Of a stretch of DNA of 64,000 bases, positions 46,201 through 56,917 are shown piece by piece. Source of the stretch: Varanus komodoensis. Its lineage: Eukaryota > Chordata > Lepidosauria > Squamata > Varanidae. The stretch covers positions 52,326,874 to 52,390,873 of the forward strand of contig NW_025335268.1 of assembly GCF_004798865.1 (NCBI RefSeq). Reading direction: 5' to 3'. How positions within the stretch are numbered: position 1 is the stretch's first letter; each line of letters opens with the position of its first letter. The position numbers and the translations under genes were made by a program. The notes under the pieces were generated by a model. It was not told the DNA's origin. It saw nothing but the letters and a program-made list of their open reading frames with translations, and ran no database searches.

Positions 46201-46860
46201 GAGACAGGTGTTAACCATCTGTCCCTCCTTCTTCTAGGCTGACCCGTTAGACCCCCAACGCCATAACGCCCATTGCCCATCACCACCCCGATGGCGGCGC
46301 CCCTGTGCTCCCCAGGTGACATCATAGTAAAGCACGAGATGCACCAATTAAAACAATCTAAAACCAACAATTAAAACCATTAAAACATCCTACCATCATC
46401 CACCATAATCCACCACTAGCCCACAGCTAAAACCAAACCACAGCCAAAGCTTCTGGCCAGCCCAGCCCCCCCGCTCGGCCCCCAAAGGGCTCCCAAACGG
46501 TGACCACCCTTAGGCTGTCGCCCTTCAGCCACCGTCCCGAGGCCGCCAGCCCCGGTCGCCACCAGTGCTTTGTGGCCCGCAGTGCCCCTCCCCATGCCCC
46601 ACCCCGTCCCGGTGCATCTCTCACACATGCCAGGGGAAGCAGGCCGGAGCAGGATCCTGGGCCGGTGGTCCTGGCCTCTGCGGCGGGGCAGCGGCAGCAG
46701 CAGGTGGCGGAGCAGCGGCGAGATCCAGGCGACACGGGCTCTGGGCGGCATGGATGGAGGTGGGGCCGTCCGGCACACTGGCGCACATGCACACTGTGGC
46801 AGCATGGGGTGGGCATCAGCATGAGTGGCACTATGTGCTGTTAGTGGGCTGAAATAGCTT

Positions 46861-47099
46861 GCCCATTGCTCACCTGTTATCTATCACCCTATGCATGGCA
46901 CACCTTCAGCTGAATGGTGAATATGATCTAAGTCACTTTCTCAGCTCACACTGAATACTGGTAAAATGGAACAAGTTTGGAGAGTGAGTGAACTGAATCT
47001 GCTTCAGACTTTGGAGTACTTCCCAGAATCTTCTGCAGTATAGAGGAGACTTGTGGAAGATGTGTAGGGGCTTCTTGGGAGAACAATCACCATGAAAAG
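46861..47099. other. no recognised feature
   Basis: Unique-looking DNA upstream of the L2 5' end; nothing is recognised. Confidence 0.4.
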
Positions 47100-47540
47100 C
47101 ATCCCAACATTTGAAGCAATCATGTTTGAAGACAAAGATCCTAATTATTTAAGTGTATTTCCCATACTTTTGCTATTGTATTATCTCTGCCAGACTTTTC
47201 CTTTAGGATGCTCATTTGTCTCACACGAAAATAATTTTCCAGTATGAAAAGTAGCTTAGAAAAAGGTAATTTCTGCTGACAACCCCTGACAAAACCTGAA
47301 TCTAGTAAAGAGCAGATTTAATTTTATGGGTCTAGCTTGGCTAATTCATGGATAATTCACCACAGGTTTAACTGTCCTAGGCAATGTGCTGCTAAATAAT
47401 TGCAATTGGATTTCCAACTGCTTTCACTTATGCCCATGGGGGGCATTTAATGTACCTAGCATTTTCCCTGGATCGTAATTCAGCTTTGATGACTTCAACA
47501 GGAACATTAATGGGTTTTCTTCCTTAAAAAATACAACTTT
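47100..47540. promoter_or_regulatory. candidate conserved noncoding element
   Basis: Unique repeat-free DNA with enhancer-like words (CTAAATAATTGCAATTGGA near 47390, TAATTCATGGATAATTCACC near 47345). A compact palindrome-rich 'cccatggggggcatttaatg' segment follows. Conservation is untested. Confidence 0.25.
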
Positions 47541-48054
47541 ATTGTGCTTTCAAGATTATGAATGAAGATTCATTGTCAAAGAAACCATTACATTAATATA
47601 ATATAGGGAAATGAAAGAGAAAGATGAAGGAATACATAGACAGGCTATGAGAGATGCTGAGTGGCTCATATCTGCATTTCTCAGTAATAACTATGTGGGA
47701 TTTGGCCCCAGCAGAGAGGCTAAGTTTGGGAAAAGGCAATTGGAGACAGTCAAGAGGGCATCAGGTGTTCTGGTCCATGTCTGGTTCGGGAGATTCATCT
47801 CGGGTAGGAAATGTGATATAGAACTGGTGAAACAGATAGGCAGGGACAGGCTTTGAGTATAGGCTTCACACCAAATGCCAGTGGGAATGCAAAATCAGCA
47901 AGGTCATTGCTGCTTCAGTGTGCATGGTCTTCAACAGGTCCACTGCAAAAGTGCCTACTTAACAGGTCTTAGAATTAATCTTCATACATCTTATGAAGTG
48001 GGTTCAAGTGTTAGGACCCAGCCTCTGCTAAGTACGTGTATACATATTTTAGAC
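47541..48054. other. no recognised feature
   Basis: AT-leaning DNA with one 81-residue open frame (47611-47856) without a recognisable domain. Confidence 0.4.
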
Positions 48055-48177
48055 CAGGAGTGGGCAACTTGGACCCGACCACATGTTTTGGCCTTCAATT
48101 GCTATCAGTCCTAACCATGAAGAATGATGGGAGCTGCAGGCCACACCTTCTGAAAGGCCGACCAGTTGCTCATCCTG
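48055..48177. mobile_element. palindromic hAT-like MITE
   Basis: The left end 'caggagtgggcaactt...ttttggccttcaattgc' is mirrored by the right end 'atgggagctgcaggcca...ggccgaccagttgctcatcctg'. This is the same family as the copies at 7.5, 23.5, 34.8 and 62.8 kb. Flanking 8-mers do not match convincingly. Confidence 0.75.
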
Positions 48178-48329
48178 GCTTTAAACCCAACAAAGCAGCA
48201 AGTTCTTTCTTCAAACCTGTATGATGCTATTTTACATAATTGTTCTATATATCACAACAATAGCCCAGGAAGGGGAAAAGAGCCAAAGGGATGGTTGCCC
48301 ATGGAACTCTGGCTTTCTGTGTTTTAAAC

Positions 48330-48453
48330 TTAAGGGTCCCCCCTTTTATTATGTTATTTTATGGTTTTCAGTTTTTCTTTGAAACTCCCAGAGGGCTTTA
48401 GCTGTTGGGCAGTATAGAAATATAAGTTTGCGGTAAATGGATAAATACATGAA
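48330..48453 (+). mobile_element. LINE 3' tail, L2/CR1-like
   Basis: 'ctcccagagggctttagctg' then 'ttgggcagtatagaaatata' and a degenerate (ATAA)n end match the 'gcccagagagctttggctattgggcggtatagaaat' style of ending. It is immediately followed by CR1 sequence in the same orientation. Confidence 0.65.
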
Positions 48454-48459
48454 TCGTGA

Positions 48460-49375
48460 TGCTCAGGCATCAAAGCAGCAAATGCAGTTCAATGTGAGCA
48501 AGTGTATAGTAATATAGCATATTAGGGCAAAAAAAAAAAATAACTTCAACTATGAGCTGATGGGATTTGAGCTAGCAGTGACTTTTCAAGAGATGGATCT
48601 TGGGGTTGTAGTAGACAGCTCAATGAAAATGTCAACCCAGTGCACAGGTGCTGTGAAAAATGGCAAACTTCATGTTAGGCACAATTAGGAAAGGTACTGA
48701 AAATAGAACTGCCAAGATCATATTCCCCTTACACAAATAATTGGTGCGACCACACTAAGAATATTGTGTACAGATCTGGTTGCTGCAGCTGAAAAGGAAT
48801 GTTATTGAGCTGGAAAAAGGGAAGAGAAAGGCAATGAAATTGATGAAGGGGTTGGAGCATTTCCCCTGTAAGGAGTGGCTACTGGGATGGTTGAGCTTAG
48901 AAGAAAGGTGAGTAAGGGGAGTCATGATAGAAGTCTTTAAAATTAGGCATGGTGGCTAGAAAAATGGAAATAGAGACTTTTCTTTCTTCCCTATAATACT
49001 AAAACCCAGCACCATCCCTTGAAGCTGATTGGTGGGAGATTTAGGACTGATTATAGGAAGTACTTCACACAATGTGTAGTTAAACTATGGAATTCACTGC
49101 CGCAGAAAATAATGATGGCCACTGATTAGGATGGCTTTAAAAGGGGACTGTACAATTCTGTGGTGATGGAGGCCATCAGTGGTTGCTAGCCCTGCTGGTT
49201 TTGTGCTGCCTCCGTTATCAGAGGAGGTACCAGTTGAGGAGGAGGTTGGACAGGTGGAGATCTCGTACCCACCCTGCCTGGGGAATTCTGTAGATAGCTG
49301 GTTTGCCGCGCTGTAAGTGGAGCGCTGGACTAGATGACCACTGCTTTTCCTAAGATCCTGTTTTCAATGGTCAGG
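48460..49375 (+). mobile_element. CR1 LINE ORF2 3' portion, old copy
   Basis: The plus strand carries the amniote CR1 text in order: 'aatgcagttcaatgtgagca', 'gatcttggggttgtagtaga', 'cagctcaatgaaaatgtcaa', 'aaaatggcaaacttcatgtt' and 'gagtaaggggagtcatgata'. These are followed by 'ttaaactatggaattcactg' and the end 'gcgctggactagatgaccac'. It is about 900 bp and 5'-truncated. The reading frame is lost through many stops and indels, consistent with an old insertion. It encodes the reverse-transcriptase C-terminal region when intact. Confidence 0.85.
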
Positions 49376-50985
49376 GCTGACAATGAACCAACAGGGAGCA
49401 ACTTCCATGCAGAAGGACCAAGATTTCTGTATCAGCCTTAAATTTATGCACTGTGGTGCATATAATCAATGCTGTAGTTTGCATATTGCATGCATTATTC
49501 TAACCTCTTCCATTCGTGATAGTGAGAAAGAAAAGAAGTAAGAGAAAAGAAGGTATGAGGGAAAGTAACCTCCCCCATCCAATTACTTCTGCTTACTATT
49601 GTTCAAGCTCTATTCCATGTTTCTTTTTCAGCTCACAAATTTCAAACCTTTCGGCCTGAAGGGCTAGTGCTGCATCTGTTAAAAAGAAGAAGCAAGGAAC
49701 AAGTAAACAAACCATGGAAAACTGAGAGGTTTCAGTCACTGCATTCTGCACTAAATCCTGATCTAGAGGTTATCAACAAGCACTTTATAGCCATTATCAG
49801 CAGGTAAGACTCCATAACTCAAGACAGTGTTTGTTTCTACCAGATGCAACACAGTCACACCAAGGGAGAGAAGGCTGCCTCCACCCGACACCAGGCTGTT
49901 TTATACTGCTCCCTTCTCCCTGCTCTCTGTCATTGGCTGCCCCCTGCACAGACTGGGAAAGTTGCGATGTCAGAACTTGGGCAGATGTAGCTGCTGCAGC
50001 CAACGGCAAGGGAGAGTCTGACCGCTGCTGTTTTTGACAGCAGACCCAGCTTCATCCTGAAATGTCTAATACTGAAATGTCCACATACTGAACCTGAAAT
50101 TCACAGGTCAGGAAGAACAGACTCTCTTAAAAGCACTGAAAAAGCAGAATCCTTTTGAGCCTGTAAACAGATATTCTGGTACAAAGAAACATAAAAAGCC
50201 TACAAGTTATGAATCAAGGGGGGAAATAAATAATCTTATATTAATGTGAAATGATGTATTTGGAGAATGCCTGTTGCTGCTGCTGGTGGTGATGGTTTTA
50301 AAGGTATCTTTCCCTAAAGCTGTATTCTGATACCTTGTGCAATGTGAAAAGTCAAGTTAAACTGTAATAGATGCCTTCTTTTCCAAGTGCTTTTTGGAAG
50401 ATCATCATGTGTAAATCACACCAGCTATCTTCCTGTCTGAAATCCATTTTATGCTGTCCATATTAAAAAATGTAGTAAATATTATTACACTGCACCTTTC
50501 CTGGGGGATGGACTCACAAGAGCAAGAGAAACACGCACACACACACACACCTGCAAATTCATATGTATCTGTACTGCAGAGACTTGCATTCCCTTCATGC
50601 TCCTAATCTGTTCGAAGGGAATATGTGCGTCCTTATGTTATTGTAGGTTTGCCTCCCTAATGACACTGTTTTTTCCCTTCAGCAAACACTGATAACCATG
50701 ATGTGGGCTGCCTTAGACACTGATAAGATAAGTGTGATGTGGGCCGCAGTTAGTTCTCTTCAAGATAACACTCCTGAACTTCATTGCAGCACTAGATAGC
50801 AGCCGCCCCCTACCCCATGACCACGAGACACTGCTTACAGTGGTCCAAGATATCATGGACAGTCAGGCTTGCATTGCATTTTCTCCCCTTTAAGAAAATA
50901 ACTTCAGCTTCTCTCAGCTGTGGTTCATATGACTAAATATAGCATAGGAATAAGAAGTCCAGATGTGGCCCACAGCAATGCCTGA
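49376..50985. other. no recognised feature
   Basis: AT-leaning DNA with a (CA)n run at 50530-50550. Overlapping short frames at 49.8-50.04 kb have no domain. No repeat family is recognised. Confidence 0.4.
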
Positions 50986-51212
50986 CTATTTTCACCCATC
51001 TACCTCATAAAAACCCTGATGCTGGGAACGATTGATGGCAAAAGGAGAAGGGAGAGCTGAGAACGAGGTGGCTGGATGGAGCCACTGGGGCGGTGGGTGT
51101 GGGCTTGGGTGGACTCCGGGGGATGGCGGAGGACAGGAGAGCCTGGAAGAATGTAATCCATGGGGTCGTGATGGGTCAGGTACGACTTTGTGACTAACAA
51201 CAACAATCATCT
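50986..51212 (+). mobile_element. Bov-B (RTE) LINE 3' end
   Basis: The order 'caaaaggagaagggagagct', 'gctggatgga', 'tggactccgggggatggcgg', 'gacaggagagcctgg', 'tccatggggtcgtgatgggt' and '(aac)n' is the Bov-B 3' coding end and tail. The ending 'tacgactttgtgactaacaa' corresponds to 'cacgactgagcgactgaac'. It is severely 5'-truncated. Bov-B is the LINE that mobilises Sauria SINEs, so it fits the SINE at 34.4 kb. Confidence 0.85.
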
Positions 51213-51479
51213 CATAAAAAATGAATAGTTGCAGACCTTATTCATTACTGCCAGATTTCCATGTTACATTTACCTTTCTGTAAATATATCTTTTGTGGAT
51301 AACAGCCCACCAGGTTAGATCTTCAGTACAATACTGAGAACCCTACCAAGGCTTTGAAGCATTACTGAACCAAAGGCATAACATGCATGTGTGATGTGCC
51401 TGTGGAAATAAAGGCATAGACTCCTAACAGAATAAGTTTTTCTGGATTGCGTCCTGGTTTTGAAGGTTCTGATGAGAAG
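51213..51479. other. no recognised feature
   Basis: Short unique-looking spacer. Confidence 0.4.
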
Positions 51480-51640
51480 ATGATGGTCTACACAGAGAAT
51501 CGGTTCCTTGATCCAACTGTCTCAGGATTGTCTAGCCACTGGGTTCCAGTGGCTTTCCATGGTTTCAGGCAGGGATCTTTTCCAGCTCTACCTGGAGATG
51601 CTGAGGACTGAATAAAGGACATTCTGCATGAAAAGCATTT
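51480..51640 (-). mobile_element. tRNA-derived SINE, minus strand
   Basis: The plus-strand text 'ccatggtttcaggcagggat', 'cttttccagctctacctgga', 'gatgctgaggactgaataaa' and 'acattctgcatgaaaagcat' is the reverse complement of the SINE head and core at 15.0 and 15.9 kb. It abuts the 3' side of a CR1 in the same orientation with no spacer. Confidence 0.7.
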
Positions 51641-52130
51641 GCTTCCACCACCCAAGATGGCTGCTCGGTTTCTTTCTGAATGTCTCTAGTGTAGGAGAGT
51701 CTATGGCCTCTCTGGGCAGCTGGTCCCACTGCTGTATTGCTCTGATCATGAGGAAGCCTTTCCTGATGTCCAGCCTGAATCTGGGTTGCCACAACTTGAA
51801 TTGATTATTCCGTGTCCTACACTCTGGCATTAGCAAGAAGAGATCTTGACCTTCCTCTTTCTGACAGCCTTTCTGGTACTTATAGAGGGATATCATGTCC
51901 CCCCTCAGTCTTCTCTTCTCAAGGCTGAAGGTGCCCAGTTCCCTCAGTCTCTCCTCACAGGGCAGTGTTTCCAAACCCTGGATCATCTTTGTCACCCTCC
52001 GCTGGACCCTTTCTAATTTACCTGCATCTTTCTTAAATCTTGGTGCCCAGAACTGGACACAGTATTCCAGAAGTGAGGTAGGATGGGTGATATTGGATGG
52101 CATTCCAATTCTTTTCCTGCGAGCCAATTT
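51641..52130 (-). mobile_element. CR1 LINE ORF2 C-terminal fragment, frame still open
   Basis: The minus strand encodes the CR1 reverse-transcriptase C-terminal region in one open frame of about 160 residues. Visible motifs are LEYCVQFWAPRFKKD, KLERVQRRVTKMIQGLE, FSLEKRRLRGDMISLYKY and an NNQFKL...RLDIRKGFL block, ending QQWDQLPREAIDSPTLETF. It is 5'-truncated at about 52.13 kb, and the frame runs on into the adjoining SINE. The lack of stops makes it younger than the CR1 copies at 13.5 and 48.5 kb. Confidence 0.92.
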
Positions 52131-52624
52131 CTCTCTGTATGGGCATTATGACATCTGGTCTATCCTAACCACCCTGCTTCCCCTTTCCTTCCATTTTGGG
52201 TGCAGATGCCAGGAATGAAAAACAAAGCAAAAGTCAGGATCTAATTAGAGGCTTCCAAGAATTGCAGAGGACAACTAGTAGAACTGTGAAGTTAATTCAA
52301 GGATATCAGTGGAAGAAAAATATCCCTTTCAACACTTGGATAGCCTGCAATTGAGGAGAGTTACCAGTTTGGTCAAGAACATTTTTGTAGGAGGCCAAGA
52401 TTGCAAAGAAAATCCCACATCACTTTCAACCTAATATAATACAAAGGCTATGGTGGAAAAGGGCTTATGATTATACTTTGAGTTTTCATCTACTTCCCCC
52501 ACCAAACTTCATGTCTTCTTGCAAAAAGTGACAACTTGTAAAAAAAAGTGACAGGTTAAAAGATCAAGACTTTTTAACCTGACAGTAAAAGATATCTGTC
52601 TGACTTTATGTCTAGCTAAAATGA
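52131..52624. other. no recognised feature
   Basis: AT-rich DNA; nothing is recognised. Confidence 0.4.
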
Positions 52625-52920
52625 ATTCTACATTACCTTTAAGGTTGGAACCAACTCAAGGTGGCACACCAATTAAAACACCCTCAAATTGGATACAATA
52701 AAAAACCCAGTATATTCAATGAAGATTCATTTCCACTAAAAATCAATGAAAACAAATCTTTATAATAAAAAAGCCCAGTTTTATGGGAAGGTTAGTAAAA
52801 TTAGGTGGGTCATAATATCTTTCCTAAAAACATACAAAGAAAGGGCCTAATGATCCCAACTATGGAAGCTGATTCCAGAAATGTGGGTCACCTTGGAGAA
52901 GGCTTCTTACCACATCAGTG
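52625..52920 (-). mobile_element. L2-type LINE 3' fragment
   Basis: The order in plus orientation is 'aactcaaggtggcacaccaa', an AT-rich spacer with 'aataaaaaagcccag', then 'gctgattccagaaatgtggg' and 'tcaccttggagaaggctt'. This matches the 3' UTR/C-terminal order of the large L2 ('gggcggcttaca ... cattccatag..ggggcacca ... gagaaagccct'). The terminal (ATTT)n run is lost. Confidence 0.55.
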
Positions 52921-53995
52921 GGGAAGTGGGAAATGCCTCTATTGATGATGTCAGAGTGCTGTGTGAGCTCACCATGGGATCCATATAAGTTTTTGTTCAA
53001 ACAGATGAGCCAAGATTAAAGAAAAGTTTCTTTAAAAAACAATAATAGCAAAGTGAAAGGAAAAACAGGATACATTTAGGATTGATTGATTGATTTGATT
53101 TCTATCTCCCTTCAACAAAAATCTACAGAAATTCATGGACATCAATGTTTCAGATCTGCAATGCCCAGTCATATCACATGTTATGTTAAAGCAGTTGCGT
53201 AGTGTCCAATTTTGTATATTTTCCTATCCAATCATGATTTTTCTGTTTACATCTCATTCCCCCGGTTTAGTTGTAGGACTTGTGGGGACGGGAGTCCAGC
53301 TGGAACCAGTGAAGACTTAAGAAAAAGCCCCATCACTGTGGGTGGAAAGAGCAGGAGAGGCAGAATGTCCCAGCCAATGTCAGCCACTCATGCAAACGCT
53401 GGATGATCTCCATGCAAGTGTGCACAGAACTGCAGCATCAGTTTCCACACCCTTCCTAGCATTGGGAAATGCTCGAACACACACACACCAGACCCCATAA
53501 CAGTATTCTGTTTTGTATCTGACAAAAAAAATTGTAAAGTAAATATTACAAGTTACAAAGACATGCATCAGTTCTTTCAGTCCATAGTCATGACATCTAT
53601 TGATATAGTATATTCAATAGATAAATATTCTAGAGTCAAAAGAAGAAACAAATGGAACAATAGATCATACATATAAATATGGTTCACATTCTAAGGAGCA
53701 TTCTGTAATCCAGCTTCATTGCACTTTGGAGTAATAAGATCAATGAATGCAGCATATAAATAATTTTGAAATGTGCATGTGTTCACCCAGTAATTTTCAT
53801 ATTTCTCATATAATCTAGTCTAACCTTTTCTGATTCAATAGGAAGATGGAGGCACTTTGCTAATAAAATATGAGGGTTCCTTCTGGTAAATTTACTTTCC
53901 CTTCCCATTCGGCTTCTATTAATTAAGCACACACTGTGGCAAGTACTGTGCAGCCAGGTAATATGAACTTTAAGCATAGTTTAAACATTGACAAT
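52921..53995. other. mostly unrecognised
   Basis: AT-rich DNA. A 'gattgattgatttgatttctatctcccttc' block at 53083-53115 may be another reversed LINE 3' end, but it is too short to call. Confidence 0.4.
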
Positions 53996-54215
53996 TTGAA
54001 TAAATGGCATTTTATAATTATTGCACAGATATCCTTTAATTAAGTGCCATACCAAGTGATAGCACTGAATTCTTTTGAGAGAAAATGACACTGTTTTTTA
54101 TTAGCAGTATTTGCATAAAGCACATTTTTCCAAACATGTTTGCAACTTTGCATCTATAATGTGATGAATATGTAATCTCACGGTGTCTACAAAAACTACT
54201 TATACGTAAAGAAGG
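53996..54215. promoter_or_regulatory. candidate conserved noncoding element
   Basis: Dense AT-core words in unique DNA (TTATAATTATTGCAC, CTTTAATTAAGTGCC, ATTTGCATAAAGC) without repeat signature. Enhancer-like texture only. Confidence 0.22.
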
Positions 54216-55642
54216 CAAATAAGATGTCTCATAGATACTTGGTCTTCATGAAGCTAGTGGTGTTGGCATAACAGCTAGACAGTGGTGCTAACAATGGTTT
54301 TGGCATGCTTAGCAAAGCTGGGGCACACCGGCTTTGCTTCACCAGGGCCACTGCAGGCTGGGAAGCCCACGGAGATGCAGATACCTTATAGCCAGGGGGT
54401 TGTGCAACAATTACCAGTGCCAGTTGCAAATGATGGCTGCAGACGCACAATCAAAAGTGGCCCCCACAGGCCACAGTTCCAATCCGGGAGCTATGGCAGC
54501 TCCCACCAGATCGTTTGTTCTCCAGACTCCTGTGATAAAGGAAGGGTTTGAAAGACTGTGAAGTCTGACAGGATGTCAGGGTTGTGTTGCAGATGGCTGA
54601 ATGGCATAGCAGATTTGTGAACTGTGTCATTATTTATTTAGAATTTATGCTCCCAGCCTGTCCTATCTCCATGGCTTTGGCACATTATGCCTTAAGCATC
54701 AGATCCTTGTAAAATTAGTCTAAGAACTCCAAAACGCCATCAAAAACCATTCAAAGTAAAATGTCTTTGTTAGGGAGAGCTGGGTTGGAAGGCTTTCAAT
54801 TGTAGAAAATCCATATAAATCCGCAAGTGTATTCTGATTTTCTGTTGCACCCAGACCACACTGCTCTTTATTTCTTCCCACTGTATTGTCATTAGGGCAC
54901 AGTAATACATGGTGCAAACAGGCCTGACCTTCATTTTACCCCTGCTCAGTATCAGGCTGCTGTACAATTTCACTGACAAGGGCTGATGAATGTGCATATA
55001 TTCAACCAAGTCTGATGCTGAGTTTCTTTAGCTAGAGTTATTCAGCCGTGTTCTCTGGAATCCATCTTACTTCATATGTTAAGAAGTTCTTCTTTTTAAA
55101 TAGCTAAGAATGCCTGCCTCTTACTCTGGATCCTCTGCAGCATGGAAGACCGAGGTGCACAAGCATCTGGACCCCCACAAACACAGAGGTTCAAGCAGGC
55201 TGATTGCAGTAATGCTCAACTCTAGCAGTGGGGCAGGAGAAGGGAGGATCTCCCTCTGGGCTCTGGGCTATGGAGGGAGGATCTCTGGGGGAAAGAGAAA
55301 GCTGGGGGGCAGCTCAGTGCTGTGGGGAGGCAAAGGCAGCTGAAAGGGGCATGGTTAATGCCATGGGTGGATGTAAGATATGATCTGCCTGTCCATTATA
55401 TCATCTTGGGCAAGTTTAAATGTTTCAGGAGGCACTTTAACTGCTTACCTTGCTATGGTTTGTATATTTCACCAATAAAGGTAATTCTTTGGTTAACGTA
55501 ATTTCATATAGATCACTAATTTCTTTCGAATAGTCTGTATATCATTAGATCTCACTCCATGGTATTGCCATGATCTTCTCAGCTAAGCTGCAGAACAGCA
55601 TGTGCTAACCCTCCTCAGAGTCGGGTGGGCAGAGACTGGTTA
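54216..55642. other. no firmly recognised feature
   Basis: Mixed DNA. 'atttatttagaatttatgctcc' at about 54630 may be a reversed LINE 3' scrap. Open frames near 54.3 and 55.1 kb have no domains. Confidence 0.4.
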
Positions 55643-55668
55643 TTTTAGTTACTTATTTATTTAAAACA
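55643..55668 (-). mobile_element. minimal L2 3'-end scrap
   Basis: ACTTATTTATTTAAAACATT followed by TCTATG is almost the same as the last bases of the large L2 (43616-43641). It then stops and unrelated sequence follows. This suggests an extremely short 5'-truncated insertion or a deletion remnant. Confidence 0.5.
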
Positions 55669-55772
55669 TTTCTATGTTTTACTGGCAGAGCAGTGACTCA
55701 GTGCAACTTTTTTCTGCAAAGGGCCATTTAGCCAACATACATGAGCTTTCCAGCTCCTCCTACTTCTCTGCA

Positions 55773-55849
55773 ATTGCATTTGTGTGTGACGCAAGATCAC
55801 ATTTTCAACACAGTGGAAACGGCACTGTATTCCTCAGCATGTGCCCCGA
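55773..55849 (+). repeat. unidentified dispersed repeat, copy B
   Basis: This is the plus-strand partner of the block at 9633-9709. It has about 73% identity over 77 ungapped bases, with identical 13-mer and 11-mer anchors 28 bases apart. It lies inside a 94-residue open frame (55674-55958) that carries RSHFQ, SMCP and a cysteine-rich end (CNLHRCHNCAPC). Its family is not recognised. Confidence 0.65.
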
Positions 55850-56180
55850 CCATCCCAAATGTAATTTGCACAGATGCCATAACTGTGCTCCGTGTTACAG
55901 GGAAAGGCTCTCCCTTTTGGTGAGTACCTGCTCTCCCACTAACAATGCATTAATATAGAAAGCAGGGGTGTATCTATTCATCCCAGAAGTCTGGTCACTG
56001 CATCTGTTAAATGTGTGATTGTGTGTGAGAGCAAAGTATAAGGGGTTTGAGTCTTCTCTCCCACCCTAGAAAGGAGTCAAACTTCAGCAGCATACACAGT
56101 GTCTTCATACCAGGTGTATCCCCTGCTGCCATCATATAAAAAATAAAAGACACAAAAGTGAATCTCCCTTTTCTTTACAG

Positions 56181-56622
56181 TTTTGCATATTTGTCTCCAC
56201 TTGCATTCACAGTTACCAAGGCAGAGTGGAATAATTACTGTGCATTTACTGAGCAGGCTGCTGCTGGAAAGGATGTGGAAGAGATGCTGAAAACTAACAG
56301 AAATAATACAACTGCAAAGTCAGCAGCTTCTTCCTCGGCATCACTTAGAAAGTACGCATGCACAAAAGCATTAGCTTGGGGTTGGTAATATTGCCAAATA
56401 GGTTGCTTTCCTTTGTTTCCTTGATTAGCTTGTGGGATGTAGCTATGCTTACTTAAGACCCAAGAAGGTCAAGGCAAGCAGAATCTTGAGATGGTACAAT
56501 AACTGCACCACAGGATCTGTTCTTTCAAAAATGCAAGAGAAGCATGATGCTAAAATGAAAAGAAAGGGAAAGGAAATTGGAGGGCAGGATTTCAAGCATT
56601 TCCTTTTCACTGTATATAAAAA
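56181..56622 (+). other. candidate exon pair, unrecognised product
   Basis: A strong acceptor-like tract (ctcccttttctttacag) ends at 56180 and opens into a readable segment (56181 to about 56350) containing FAYLSPLAFTVTKAEWN and a serine/alanine-rich end. A second acceptor-like tract (ctttgtttccttgattag) ends at 56428, where its TAG is also the in-frame stop. From there a frame stays open for 64 codons to AAAAAG|GTAAGT at 56622/56623, a consensus donor. The second segment is lysine-rich (PKKVKASRILRWY, KMKRKGKE). No homologue is recognised. It could be a lineage-specific or noncoding transcript, or chance. Confidence 0.22.
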
Positions 56623-56917
56623 GGTAAGTGTGTGTGTCAGGGGGAGACGCTGGAGTTAAAGCATGGGGTGCAAGTGCCTGCATGGAAGACAATGGCAAAC
56701 AATAGAACAAAGATGAACACCAAGTCCCCAAAGGATGATACGTAGGAGGGAAGAGAGGATTTCATCAGCAGCACAGCCCTATCCTCCCGCACAAGCAGCG
56801 GAGGAAGACTTTATATCACAATCCCAGGGTAATGCATTCCATAACAGCAAATTCCATTGATTATGTTTTCAGCCACAGAGTGATGAGGACACCCTGCATT
56901 TCTTCCTTACCGCTTCC

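Larger units (their letters stand above)
43613..46860 (-). mobile_element. near full-length L2-clade non-LTR retrotransposon
   Basis: Read on the minus strand, the order is as follows. A GC/CpG-rich leader of about 490 bp (46371-46860) comes first. It is followed by an apurinic-like endonuclease, a reverse transcriptase and the L2-type C-terminal segment. Last is a 3' UTR ending in a 'ggcggcatagaaatgtttt' block and an (AAAT)n tail at 43613. About 3.2 kb is preserved, which is unusually complete given that most LINE copies here are 3' scraps. It is inactive: the coding region is split by one insertion, at least one nonsense change and several frameshifts. A 106-bp L2 tail is nested at 44214-44319. 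The 5' boundary near 46.86 kb is inferred from the drop in GC, and no clear target duplication was found. Confidence 0.9.

Noticed and set aside
46416-46852. Long open frames on both strands in GC-rich sequence
   Set aside because: They overlap in several frames at once, contain no motif, and sit in the GC-rich leader of the L2 element. Base composition explains the lack of stops.
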